NCBI GenBank assembly: GCA_904502135.1
Contig: CAJGDE010000016.1
Coordinates: 1 to 25,131 of the forward strand
Direction: 5' to 3'
DNA from: Kiritimatiellia bacterium
GTDB taxonomy: Bacteria > Verrucomicrobiota > Kiritimatiellia > RFP12 > UBA1067
DNA length: 25,131 bases
Shown: piece by piece, positions 1-7,354 of the stretch
Layout: the number at the start of each line of letters is the position of its first letter
How positions within the stretch are numbered: the stretch's first letter is position 1
The notes under the pieces: model-generated
Seen by the model: only the letters and a program-made list of their open reading frames with translations
Told to the model about the DNA's origin: nothing
Databases searched by the model: none
Translations under genes and position numbers: made by a program

Positions 1-1
1 A

Positions 2-136
2 GGCCGCAAAATCGATGTCGACCCGGCTTTTCCGCCGGAAATCCGCGGCGTATCCGACGCGGATTTAGCGAGCACCAGCGCCGAATCGCACCCGGCTCGA
101 AGGCCTTGCGTGCATCAATTCAAAAAAGTGGGATAA
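2..136 (+). CDS. Possible 3' fragment of an unrecognised gene (left edge)
   Basis: Frame 2 is open from the window edge for 44 codons and stops with TAA at 134-136, just before the convergent galM stop. The peptide begins GRKIDVDPAFPPEIRG and ends HQFKKVG. I recognise no family. The stretch is clearly more GC-rich than the rest of the window, and other frames on both strands are also largely open here, so an open frame is weak evidence. Two perfect short inverted repeats fall inside it, which suits a non-coding repeat equally well. Confidence 0.2.
   Translation, partial: GRKIDVDPAFPPEIRGVSDADLASTSAESHPARRPCVHQFKKVG
23..64. repeat. Two consecutive GC-rich inverted repeats
   Basis: CCGGC (23-27) pairs with GCCGG (34-38) across a 6-nt loop. 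ATCCGCG (41-47) pairs with CGCGGAT (58-64) across a 10-nt loop. They sit in the GC-rich left edge. Neither is followed by a T-run on the plus strand. They could belong to an intergenic repeat element or be incidental to a coding tail. Confidence 0.35.
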
Positions 137-145
137 GGGTGTCCC
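122..145 (-). terminator. Weak candidate terminator after galM
   Basis: On the minus strand, just past the galM stop, GGGA (complement of 142-145) can pair with TCCC (complement of 130-133) around an 8-nt loop, followed by A, C and six T (complement of 122-127). The stem is only four pairs, so this is a weak intrinsic terminator at best. It overlaps the end of the possible plus-strand fragment. Confidence 0.3.
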
Positions 146-151
146 GTGAAA

Positions 152-1258
152 TCACGCGAGGACCTTAAAGCGGAACTCCGTAGTTGACTTATAAACTTCT
201 CCGGCCTTAACAAAAACCGTCGGCCACTCAGGGCGATTTGGCGAATCGGGCGCATGCTGCGTTTCAAGAGCAACCGCGCAACGGAAAGAAAGATGCTCAC
301 CGCCTTTTGCCGTTTGATCATACGACGCCCAGTTCGCCGTATAAACCTGAAGGCACGGCTCTGTTGTCGCCACTTCCACTGACCTTCCGTTAAGCGGACA
401 GGAGAGAACCGCCGCCGTGATAAGCCCTTTGGGGCGGCGCGAGGATGCCATTTCGCCCTTATCCAGCACCCAGCAATGATCATAGCCCTTACCTATCTCA
501 AGATCGCGATCGCTCGCGTTTATCTTCTCGCCGATACGCATGCCGCGGCGAAAATCAAACGGCGTTCCCGCGACAGATTTGATTTCTCCAGTAGGAATCT
601 GACCGGCATCGGTCGGAAGATAGTTTTTAGCGGGGATTTTCAGCTCATGATCTTCTATCGTACCGCCCGCCTCGCCTTTGAAATTAAAATAAACGTGCTG
701 AGTCATGTTAATCGGCGTAGTCTTGTCGGGCACGGCCTCGTAATCGACCCTCCATACGTTTGCCGCCGTAAGGGTATAGACGACTTTAACTTGAACCCTG
801 CCGGGAAAGCCCTCATCGCCGTCTTCGGAGACATGAGTGAAAACGACTCCCACATCATCGCCGTTTATAAACGGCTGAGCCTGCCATACATACGCATCCC
901 AGCCTCGCTGTCCGCCATGAAGATTGCAGCCGATTCCGCCGGGCGAATTATTCAATGCGGGCAGACGATAAGTCTTAGAGCCTATCTTGAATTTGCCGTG
1001 GGCGATGCGGTTGCCGTAACGCCCGATAATGCACCCCCAATACGGGTCGCCGTTATCCCACCCGGACGGATCGTCGAAGCCTACGACGACATCCTTCATC
1101 TTGCCATTTCTGTCGGGAGTGAAAAGCCTAATGATCTTTCCGCCGTAATCGGACACTTCCATTACGACGCCGCCCTTGCCGCGCAAAGTAAACTTTTTGG
1201 CCTTCTGGCCGTATTTCGTGATACCGAAATCAGAAATTTCAAAACTGGGTTTTTTCAT
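152..1258 (-). CDS. galM: Aldose 1-epimerase (mutarotase)
   Basis: This 368-aa protein interconverts the alpha and beta anomers of hexoses such as galactose and feeds the Leloir pathway in the cytoplasm. Family motifs are in order: GRYGNRIAHGKF (79-90), NLHGG with His114, TQHVYFNF with His188, GYDHCW with Asp260, and ALETQHAPDSPN with Glu332. The His pair and the Glu/Asp match the catalytic and sugar-binding positions of GalM. Length is slightly above the usual 340-350 aa. No signal peptide is seen. It is a single gene, with no other galactose gene beside it. The ATG at 1258 lies only 9 nt after an extended -10 box, so the message probably has almost no leader, and no Shine-Dalgarno sequence is present. 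The family call is secure; the preferred sugar is not shown by sequence. Confidence 0.93.
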   Translation of the reverse strand: MKKPSFEISDFGITKYGQKAKKFTLRGKGGVVMEVSDYGGKIIRLFTPDRNGKMKDVVVGFDDPSGWDNGDPYWGCIIGRYGNRIAHGKFKIGSKTYRLPALNNSPGGIGCNLHGGQRGWDAYVWQAQPFINGDDVGVVFTHVSEDGDEGFPGRVQVKVVYTLTAANVWRVDYEAVPDKTTPINMTQHVYFNFKGEAGGTIEDHELKIPAKNYLPTDAGQIPTGEIKSVAGTPFDFRRGMRIGEKINASDRDLEIGKGYDHCWVLDKGEMASSRRPKGLITAAVLSCPLNGRSVEVATTEPCLQVYTANWASYDQTAKGGEHLSFRCAVALETQHAPDSPNRPEWPTVFVKAGEVYKSTTEFRFKVLA

Positions 1259-1267
1259 AATTCCCGT

Positions 1268-1276
1268 ATTATACCA
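1268..1276 (-). promoter_or_regulatory. Extended -10 promoter of galM, near-leaderless
   Basis: The minus strand reads TGGTATAAT (TATAAT is the complement of 1268-1273, TGG of 1274-1276). Only 9 nt separate it from the galM ATG, so transcription should start about 2-3 nt before the start codon. No good -35 is visible, which is common with TGn-extended -10 boxes. Confidence 0.65.
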
Positions 1277-1300
1277 AAAAAGCGGATGCGATTTTCGCTA

Positions 1301-1330
1301 TTGACTGCGCTCACAAAGTTTTGATATAAT
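1301..1330 (+). promoter_or_regulatory. Promoter of tRNA-Val
   Basis: TTGACT (1301-1306) and TATAAT (1325-1330) are separated by 18 bp, and the -10 is extended (TGA before TATAAT). The tRNA begins 13 nt after the -10. The promoter diverges from that of galM within the same short intergenic region. Confidence 0.8.
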
Positions 1331-1343
1331 ACCACCCACTTGA

Positions 1344-1420
1344 GGGCTATTAGCTCAGTTGGTTAGAGCGCTTCCTTGACATGGAAGAGGTCAGTGGTTC
1401 GAATCCACTATAGCCCACCA
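1344..1420 (+). tRNA. tRNA-Val(GAC)
   Basis: The cloverleaf is complete. The acceptor GGGCTAT (1344-1350) pairs with ATAGCCC (1410-1416). The D arm is GCTC/GAGC. The anticodon stem CTTCC/GGAAG encloses loop TTGACAT with anticodon GAC at 1378-1380. The T arm is AGTGG/CCACT with TTCGAAT. Discriminator A and an encoded CCA finish at 1420, for a length of 77 nt. It reads GUC and GUU valine codons. It is convergent with recJ, whose stop is 20 nt away, and no clear terminator separates them. Confidence 0.96.
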
Positions 1421-1440
1421 TTACCCCACTCTTAAAGTTA

Positions 1441-3153
1441 TCAGCTATACTGTTGTTCGGCAGTAGGATTGATTTTTTGCAGTTGCAGCTCGACGTGTCT
1501 GTCACCGTAATCTGAAACGACCACAGAAAATGTGATGTCAAAAGAAAGATGTGAATCGCGTCTTAAGCGCTCTATCTCTTCGCCGCCGTTCCACCACACG
1601 GCCCGAGGAACGCCTCGCTCGCGGAAACGTATCTGAAGATGGCGTGCTTCTTGCCCCAAAGGCTTCACTTCCGCAAGCATAAGACCTTTAAGAGAAAATA
1701 CCGGCTCGGGATTCCCCTCTCCAAACGGCTCCAATTTTTTAAGCCACTGTGCAAATTCTAATGTCAGATCCTGCGGAAGAACGACAGCGTCCACCATGTG
1801 AATCTCAGGATCGGCAGGCCTTCCGGCTTTGACCAGTTCGCAGTATTCACACAAAGCAGCTCTAAAATCATCAATCGCACCTTCCTTGACCTGAAAGCCG
1901 CCTGCGGCGGCATGACCGCCGAAGCGGTCAAGAAATCTGGAACAATTCTCCATCGCGTCTCGAATATTCAGCCACACCGGCGAGCGGGCAGACCCGTGAC
2001 CATCGACGCACACGCACACTGGAACATCGCCTAGCTTTTCCATCACCCGAGAAGCGACTATTCCCGCAACACCCTTATGCCCGCGCGTTATTTCAATTAC
2101 CTGCGCAGGCGCATCCTGAACAACGGACTTAAGCGCAGCCTCCGTCATTTCGCTTTCAATGCGCTTTCTCTCAAGATTGTAACCGTCTACCTTCCGAGCG
2201 ATTTCCCTTAACACCTCGCGGTCTTCAGAAAGAAGGAGCTCTATCGCCTCTGAAGCGTTGGCTATGCGCCCGGCCGCGTTTATTCTGGGGCCCAAAAGGA
2301 AACCGAAATCTTTTACACCAAGTTGTTTGGCGCCTTTCGTGGCAGAGCGCAAATAAAGCTCCTTGATGCCAGAAGCCGCACATGCATGAAAACGCCTGAG
2401 CGCCTCGAAAACCAGAATGCGGTTCTGTCCGCTCAGAGGCATTATATCGGTAACTGTAGCCAAGCCCGCGAGAATGAGCATAGGTCCGCCAATACTGCCG
2501 CCTGAATAGAGAGCGCGTTTTTTAGCTTCATCAACAAGTCTTCGCGCAAGCATAAACGCAACTCCCGCGCCGCAAAGGTCAGAAAGCAACCCGTCCTCAT
2601 CTGCCTTTACTTTCGGATTTACAAGAGCCGCAGCGTCAGGAAGAACGTCACCTGGAAGATGGTGATCCGTGATGATGCAGGTAACACCGAGTTTCTTTAA
2701 CTCTTCTATCTCCGAGACGGAAGTTATTCCGTTATCTACAGTAACGACCAACTTGACATCAGAAAACGTCTTGAGCATCCTTGCCACGGACTTTTCGCTC
2801 ATCCCATAGCCTTCGCTTAGACGATCGGGTATGAAATAGACTACTTCCGCCCCCAGAGTCTTTAAACAGCTTACGAGTATCGCACTCGCACAGACCCCGT
2901 CACAATCATAATCGCCAAAGACAACGATCTTCGAACGGTCACGGACCGCCTCAAGAATAATATCAGCCGCCTCAATAATCCCCGGCAATTTGCAAGAATC
3001 AACCAACCCCGCGAGCGACGGAGAAAGAAAATCCGCGTAATTTTCTTTCGTAACGCCACGCAACGCCAAAAGCCGCGCCTGAAGAGATGAGAACCCTTCA
3101 TGAGCCAGATCTTTGACGAGCTGCGCATCTACGGCGCGCTCGCGAATGGTCAT
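1441..3153 (-). CDS. recJ: Single-stranded-DNA-specific exonuclease RecJ
   Basis: RecJ degrades single-stranded DNA 5' to 3' in recombinational and mismatch repair. The 570-aa product has the DHH-phosphoesterase motifs: DYDCDG (81-86), DNG (140-142) and DHH (163-165) bind the metal pair. The DHHA1 region follows with GPRINAAGR, GHKGVAGIVASR and GGHAAAGGF, then a C-terminal OB-type region. Length is typical (about 560-580 aa). I chose the ATG at 3153 because it overlaps the ilvE stop as TGATG, the classic arrangement for translational coupling. A GTG seven codons upstream (3174) is possible, but neither start has a clear Shine-Dalgarno sequence. It is the last gene of the XRE-accDA-ilvE-recJ group. 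Confidence 0.95.
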   Translation of the reverse strand: MTIRERAVDAQLVKDLAHEGFSSLQARLLALRGVTKENYADFLSPSLAGLVDSCKLPGIIEAADIILEAVRDRSKIVVFGDYDCDGVCASAILVSCLKTLGAEVVYFIPDRLSEGYGMSEKSVARMLKTFSDVKLVVTVDNGITSVSEIEELKKLGVTCIITDHHLPGDVLPDAAALVNPKVKADEDGLLSDLCGAGVAFMLARRLVDEAKKRALYSGGSIGGPMLILAGLATVTDIMPLSGQNRILVFEALRRFHACAASGIKELYLRSATKGAKQLGVKDFGFLLGPRINAAGRIANASEAIELLLSEDREVLREIARKVDGYNLERKRIESEMTEAALKSVVQDAPAQVIEITRGHKGVAGIVASRVMEKLGDVPVCVCVDGHGSARSPVWLNIRDAMENCSRFLDRFGGHAAAGGFQVKEGAIDDFRAALCEYCELVKAGRPADPEIHMVDAVVLPQDLTLEFAQWLKKLEPFGEGNPEPVFSLKGLMLAEVKPLGQEARHLQIRFRERGVPRAVWWNGGEEIERLRRDSHLSFDITFSVVVSDYGDRHVELQLQKINPTAEQQYS

Positions 3154-4178
3154 CACACGCACACTTGGTGGCACCAGCCGTGAATATCTTCAAGAACCCC
3201 GTACTGAATGCCCTGCATGGTCTCGTAAAGCTTCTGAAGATGAGGGCCTACCGTATCACTGTCGGAAATCTTGATCACATCATTACCGCGGGTGATTTCC
3301 CATACGGGAGTCACGACAACCGCAGTTCCGCACGCGGCGACTTCCGCGAACTCTCTGATTTCCTCGTAAGGAATCTTGCGGGTCTGCACATTCCAGCCGA
3401 GATCTGCGGCACATTGCTTCAAGGACTTGTTTGTCACGGACGGCAGAACCGAAGTGCTGTCGGGCGTAACGTAGGTTCCGTCCGGCTTGATGCCGATAAA
3501 GTTCGATGTTGAAAACTCTTCAACATATTTATGCGTCGCCGCATCAAGATAAAGCTCTACGGGCCAACCATCCTTCTTGGCTTTTTCGTGCGCAAACAGC
3601 GAAGCTGCATAGTTTCCGCCGACCTTCACATCGCCCATGCCATGCGGAGCGGCTCGATCCCAATCGTCAAGAATGACAGCGCGAACTGGCTTAAGGCCGC
3701 CCTTATAATACGCGCCTACCGGCATGACCATCACCATGAACGTATATTCATGAGCTGGCGCTACGCCAATCTGAGGACCGGTGCCGATGAGAAGCGGTCT
3801 TAAATAAAGCGAACCGCCTGTTCCGTACGGGGGAACATACTCCTCGTTCGCCGCGACGACCTTGTCGCACGCCTCGACGAACATTTCAACTGGCACTGGC
3901 GGCATCACACAGCGTGTCGCAGTGCGCGACATACGAAGAGCGTTTTCTTCAGGCCTGAAAATCACAATCTTTCCGTCTTTCTGACGAAACGCTTTCATGC
4001 CCTCAAAGCACTCCTGCCCATAATGCAGGCAGCTCGCCCCGATGTGCATCGTGATGTATGGATCCTTGACGAACTCGCCTTCGCCCCAAGCGCCGTCTTT
4101 CCATGTATAGCGGATATGGCAATTCACATCGGTGAAACCAAAACCCAAACTTGCCCAGTCAATATCTGTTCGCGGCAT
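3153..4178 (-). CDS. ilvE: Branched-chain amino acid aminotransferase
   Basis: This PLP enzyme transfers the amino group between glutamate and the keto acids of leucine, isoleucine and valine. The 341-aa sequence belongs to the fold-type IV, long (ilvE_II-like) BCAT class. Motifs are GQECFEGMKAFR (54-65), the phosphate/substrate region GTGPQIGVAP, and the PLP lysine in GDVKVGGNYAASL (Lys185). ELYLDAATHKYVEEFSTSN is the conserved segment after it. I chose the ATG at 4178 because GAGGA lies about 8 nt upstream; a GTG at 4193 overlaps the accA stop (GTGA) but has no such support. Its stop overlaps recJ. Dihydroxyacid dehydratase (ilvD), earlier in the same pathway, is elsewhere in the window at 17914-19593. 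Confidence 0.95.
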   Translation of the reverse strand: MPRTDIDWASLGFGFTDVNCHIRYTWKDGAWGEGEFVKDPYITMHIGASCLHYGQECFEGMKAFRQKDGKIVIFRPEENALRMSRTATRCVMPPVPVEMFVEACDKVVAANEEYVPPYGTGGSLYLRPLLIGTGPQIGVAPAHEYTFMVMVMPVGAYYKGGLKPVRAVILDDWDRAAPHGMGDVKVGGNYAASLFAHEKAKKDGWPVELYLDAATHKYVEEFSTSNFIGIKPDGTYVTPDSTSVLPSVTNKSLKQCAADLGWNVQTRKIPYEEIREFAEVAACGTAVVVTPVWEITRGNDVIKISDSDTVGPHLQKLYETMQGIQYGVLEDIHGWCHQVCV

Positions 4179-4189
4179 TGTATGATTCC

Positions 4190-4996
4190 TCACTTAGAAA
4201 AATTACCCATGGCTCTAAGCTTAGCGTAACGAGCTTCAACAAGCTCATCTTTCGAAAGCTTCTTAACTTCCTTAAGCGCCGACAGAATAGCCTTTTTAAC
4301 AGCTTCACATGCGCCCTTGTGGTCGTTTTGCGCACCGCCCGCAGGCTCTTTTACGATAACATCTATCGCATCGAGTTTCTTAAGCGCGCTCGCTGTAATT
4401 TTCAAAGCCTCAGCCGCTTCAGCCGCCTTTGAGCCGTCACGCCAAAGGATACCGGCGCAGCCCTCCGGGGAAATCACCGAGTAAACGGCATTCTCCATCA
4501 TAAGCACCTTATCTCCAACAGCAATCGCAAGCGCTCCTCCCGAACCGCCCTCGCCTGTTATGACAACGATGATCGGCGTTTTTAGAAGTGCGAAAAATTC
4601 CAGCGATTTTGCGATCGCCTCAGCCTGGCCGCGCGCCTCTGCCGTGTCGCCGGGATATGCTCCTGGAGTGTCTACAAACGTGACGATGGAATTTGAGAAC
4701 TTCTCCGCAAGCTTTGCCAAACGCATCGCCTTGCGATAACCGTCGGGATTGGCCATGCCGAAGTTCGACGCCATATTCTCGTCGACGTTAGAGCCTTTAT
4801 TATGACCGATTACGAGAACCTTCTCATCGTCGATTTTGGCGAATCCCGCCACTATCGCTCTATCATCGTTGACGAGTCTGTCGCCATGAAGCTCTTCAAA
4901 ATCAGAGCAGACGTACTTAATAAATTCTCCGATATGCGGGCGCTTCGGATCGCGCGCCAGCTTGACAGAATCCATCGCAGTTTTTTTCTTAGCCAT
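4190..4996 (-). CDS. accA: Acetyl-CoA carboxylase carboxyltransferase subunit alpha
   Basis: AccA pairs with AccD to move the carboxyl group from biotin to acetyl-CoA, giving malonyl-CoA for fatty-acid synthesis. The 268-aa protein has the crotonase-like core, with TFVDTPGAYPG, EARGQAEAIA, GEGGSGGALAI and YSVISPEGCAGILW in order. It lacks most of the roughly 50-residue N-terminal helical extension of E. coli AccA (319 aa), as short AccA forms do. The ATG at 4996 is favoured by GGGGG 7 nt upstream and sits just beyond the accD stop (4998). A longer open frame to 5029 has only non-family sequence. The biotin carboxylase and BCCP genes are not in this window. Confidence 0.95.
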   Translation of the reverse strand: MAKKKTAMDSVKLARDPKRPHIGEFIKYVCSDFEELHGDRLVNDDRAIVAGFAKIDDEKVLVIGHNKGSNVDENMASNFGMANPDGYRKAMRLAKLAEKFSNSIVTFVDTPGAYPGDTAEARGQAEAIAKSLEFFALLKTPIIVVITGEGGSGGALAIAVGDKVLMMENAVYSVISPEGCAGILWRDGSKAAEAAEALKITASALKKLDAIDVIVKEPAGGAQNDHKGACEAVKKAILSALKEVKKLSKDELVEARYAKLRAMGNFSK

Positions 4997-4997
4997 C

Positions 4998-5825
4998 TTA
5001 GAACCCCCAGAAGTCGAGCATTTTCGCAATAAAGCGCTTCATATCCTTGCGCTCGACGATTTTGTCGATGAAGCCGTGTTTTTCAAGATATTCTGCCGAC
5101 TGAAAATCATCCGGCAACTTTTGATGAATAGTGTTTTCGATTACACGCCGACCGGCAAACCCGATAAGCGCCTTCGGCTCGGTGATGTTAATATCGCCAA
5201 GCATGGCATAAGAAGCGGAAACTCCGCCCGTCGTAGGATCGGTTAAAACCGAAATGTAAGGTAGCCCCGCATCTTTGAGCCTGCCGATCGCCGCCGAAGT
5301 CTTCGCCATCTGGACGAGAGAAAGAATCCCCTCGTGCATACGCGCCCCGCCGGATGCGGAAAAGAGAACAAGCGCGCGGCGTTCTTTTATCGCAAGCTCG
5401 CAGGCGCGCGCGATTCTTTCACCTGCACCCGTGCCAAGGCTTCCGCCCATAAAGGAAAAGTCCATAACGCCGAGCATAACCTTATGCGAGAAAATATCGC
5501 ACTTACCCGTCACAATCGATTCAGTCTCACCTGTCTTAGCGATGACGGATTCGACCTTTGTGCGATAATCGCCGGTCGCATCTTTGAACTGAAGATGATC
5601 GGAATACGACACCTCGCTGAAAAGTTCTTCAAACGTTCCCTTGTCCGCGATACGTTCAATACGCTCGCGGGCAGAGAGCCTGCCGTGATAATTACACTTC
5701 GGACAAATCGAGTCGTTTTTCTTCCACACCGATTTCTCAAAGTGACTGCCGCATTTCGGACATATCGCCCAAAGCGCCTTCGCCGGAGGAATCTTAACCG
5801 GTTCTTTCTTCTCAAACCATCCCAT
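4998..5825 (-). CDS. accD: Acetyl-CoA carboxylase carboxyltransferase subunit beta
   Basis: AccD is the zinc-containing partner of AccA in the carboxyltransferase. The 275-aa product starts with a basic leader, then a C4 zinc ribbon (Cys22, Cys25, Cys41, Cys44 in ICPKCG...CPKCN). The carboxyltransferase core follows, with GGSLGTGAGERI, SASGGARMHEG, VLTDPTTGGVSASYA and GFAGRRVIENT. Length and architecture match the family. AAAGGG lies 9 nt before the ATG. accD follows the XRE-cupin regulator by 25 nt and abuts accA, giving a fused accDA arrangement seen in many bacteria. Confidence 0.96.
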   Translation of the reverse strand: MGWFEKKEPVKIPPAKALWAICPKCGSHFEKSVWKKNDSICPKCNYHGRLSARERIERIADKGTFEELFSEVSYSDHLQFKDATGDYRTKVESVIAKTGETESIVTGKCDIFSHKVMLGVMDFSFMGGSLGTGAGERIARACELAIKERRALVLFSASGGARMHEGILSLVQMAKTSAAIGRLKDAGLPYISVLTDPTTGGVSASYAMLGDINITEPKALIGFAGRRVIENTIHQKLPDDFQSAEYLEKHGFIDKIVERKDMKRFIAKMLDFWGF

Positions 5826-5850
5826 ATTATGCTACCCTTTCGATTTGTAT

Positions 5851-6414
5851 TTAAAACGGCATAAATACAACGCCGTATATCGACGCAGGCTTACCGCCGA
5901 GCGCGCGCAAGCCATGCTTGACAACAGAATTATAATAAGCCGTATCACCCGGCTTCAAAACGCTCTTTTCATTGCCGTAAGTAAGTTCCACTTCACCGGC
6001 AATGCAGATAATAAGCTCTTCGCCTTCATGCGACGAAACCTCATCGACACCGTTTTTGTCGAACTCGATGCGAAATGGATCCATGTGGCGATCGGGCTTT
6101 CCGAGAGCGAGAGAGTGACTAGCATAGCCCAATGTGTTGGAGCCCTCCTTGGCCACCTTTCGTGCGCCGAGATCCTTCGCCCTGGTGATAATCGGATCTG
6201 GCTTGAACTGGTCATCCATAAATGTCCCGAGACGCTGACCCAACGCACGCGATAGCTTAGTTAAAACTCCAAGTGCGGGCATGACCTGCCCCTTTTCAAT
6301 TGAATTAATCACCTTTTCGTCAATACCGCACTTTTGAGCAAGATCATAAATGCTCATATCAAGTCTTTCGCGATATGTACGAATGCGCTTACCTACACTG
6401 GTTTCCTTGGCCAT
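5851..6414 (-). CDS. XRE-family transcriptional regulator with cupin domain
   Basis: This 187-aa protein has an N-terminal helix-turn-helix (about 8-62, with DLAQKCGIDEKVINSIEKG) and a C-terminal cupin (about 112-185). The cupin motifs are His129, GEELI (131-135), LKPGDTAYY (153-161) and His167. Such HTH-cupin proteins usually sense a small molecule through the cupin and control nearby operons. It is the first gene of a group that continues with accD, accA, ilvE and recJ, so control of malonyl-CoA or branched-chain acyl supply is a reasonable inference; the ligand is unknown. An AAGGTGG Shine-Dalgarno lies about 10 nt before the ATG, and an extended -10 lies upstream. Polyamine, fatty-acid and amino-acid regulators share this architecture, so no gene name is given. 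Confidence 0.88.
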   Translation of the reverse strand: MAKETSVGKRIRTYRERLDMSIYDLAQKCGIDEKVINSIEKGQVMPALGVLTKLSRALGQRLGTFMDDQFKPDPIITRAKDLGARKVAKEGSNTLGYASHSLALGKPDRHMDPFRIEFDKNGVDEVSSHEGEELIICIAGEVELTYGNEKSVLKPGDTAYYNSVVKHGLRALGGKPASIYGVVFMPF

Positions 6415-6446
6415 TTTTCTTTGCCACCTTTCTTGTTGTGTACAAT

Positions 6447-6475
6447 ATTATATCATAATGTTTTGCAGTAGGTAA
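6447..6475 (-). promoter_or_regulatory. Promoter of the XRE-accDA-ilvE-recJ group
   Basis: The minus strand reads TGATATAAT (complement of 6447-6455), an extended -10. A poor -35 (TTACCT, complement of 6470-6475) lies 17 bp upstream. Predicted transcription start is near 6440, giving a leader of about 26 nt that contains the regulator's Shine-Dalgarno. The word GTAATCGGTTA (plus strand 6472-6482) overlaps the -35 and recurs upstream of the C10 peptidase promoter. Confidence 0.65.
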
Positions 6476-6486
6476 TCGGTTATCAA

Positions 6487-7350
6487 TTATTGCCGCTCGA
6501 TATCTTCTATCACGGCCGCTATCAACGAACCGCTTTTCAAAAGCGAACCAACTGAAATATTTTTCATTACATCATTTTCTGTATGCCAATAATCATTTAA
6601 CCCGGGAGCGCTTCCATACGAAAAATCAATAAGATCTATAGCCTCGTAGCCGGCCTTTAAAAAAGGCACATGATCATCAATAACATGATATGGAGAGAGC
6701 GAAACAAGATTTTTTTCACCTATCTTTTTAGCGGCTCTAATAACCGTTCGGGCAAGACGACCGGATCCGTTAGATGGTATTTCTATTTTCAAATCCTTAT
6801 CCCCGAGCATATCAAGGCATATTACGTTTTCGACATCATAATAACGGGATTTAACATGCTCAACTGCCCTCTTCGAGCCTTGAAGCCCGTCGTTGGCGGA
6901 GTAATCGTAAATGCACTCTTCTGCGTCAGTCCATATAAGAAGGTAATTCTTTTTAAGCCCCTTTGCACTGGAAAGCATTTTGCTTAGGCCCACAAGAAGA
7001 GCTGATGTTGAAGCGCCGTCATTAGCTCCAGGACATTTGATTGATCTTTTCGTGTCATAATGAGACAATAGCACCGTCCACTTCGATGTGTTTGAGTGTT
7101 TAAACTCGGCAACGACGTTTGTAAAGCGCATTTTCCCCAAAGGCGAATCGGCGAAAAAAACATCTTCCTGCACATTTTTAACGCCAAGAGACTTCAGTGA
7201 AAAGGCAAGCCACTTCGCGGCGATTCGCCCGCCCGCCGTCCCGGCGTCCCGAGGGGTGAAATTCTCAACAAGCCTTTGGGCCGTATCAAATGACAGTTTG
7301 GCCTCTTGAGGAGTAAACTGAAGAACAATCGCCAGAAATACGGCGGGCAT
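6487..7350 (-). CDS. M28-family glutaminyl-peptide cyclotransferase-like protein
   Basis: The 287-aa protein resembles the glutaminyl cyclase branch of the M28 metallopeptidase fold, which converts N-terminal Gln to pyroglutamate. Motifs align in order: SHYDTK (96-101), GANDGAS (Asp111), DAEEC (Glu144/145) followed by a DGLQGSKRA region like the DSLYGSRH of cyclases, CLDMLGD (Asp180), DDHVPFLKAG (225-234) and WHTENDVMKNI (His256). Asp111, Glu144/145 and His256 are the likely zinc ligands. The first 12 residues are hydrophobic (MPAVFLAIVLQF), suggesting export or a membrane anchor, but there is no basic n-region and no clean cleavage site. I chose the ATG at 7350; an in-frame TTG at 7362 is possible. 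It begins 4 nt after the parB stop. An aminopeptidase role cannot be excluded. Confidence 0.82.
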   Translation of the reverse strand: MPAVFLAIVLQFTPQEAKLSFDTAQRLVENFTPRDAGTAGGRIAAKWLAFSLKSLGVKNVQEDVFFADSPLGKMRFTNVVAEFKHSNTSKWTVLLSHYDTKRSIKCPGANDGASTSALLVGLSKMLSSAKGLKKNYLLIWTDAEECIYDYSANDGLQGSKRAVEHVKSRYYDVENVICLDMLGDKDLKIEIPSNGSGRLARTVIRAAKKIGEKNLVSLSPYHVIDDHVPFLKAGYEAIDLIDFSYGSAPGLNDYWHTENDVMKNISVGSLLKSGSLIAAVIEDIERQ

Positions 7351-7354
7351 GACA

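Noticed and set aside
140..156. GTGTCCCGTGAAATCAC as a possible parS site
   Set aside because: It shares only part of TGTTTCACGTGAAACA, needs a two-base gap, and is explained by the galM stop region.
476..1324. A 282-codon plus-strand open frame opposite galM
   Set aside because: It covers a clearly coding gene on the other strand, shows no family motif and has no ribosome site.
1350..1541. A 63-residue open frame antisense to tRNA-Val and the recJ end
   Set aside because: Its C-terminal part (YSGFEPLTSS...) is simply the reverse of a tRNA gene, a well-known false protein.
4997..5029. Longer AccA start at 5029
   Set aside because: The extra residues lie inside the accD end and are not family-like; the ATG at 4996 has a good ribosome site.
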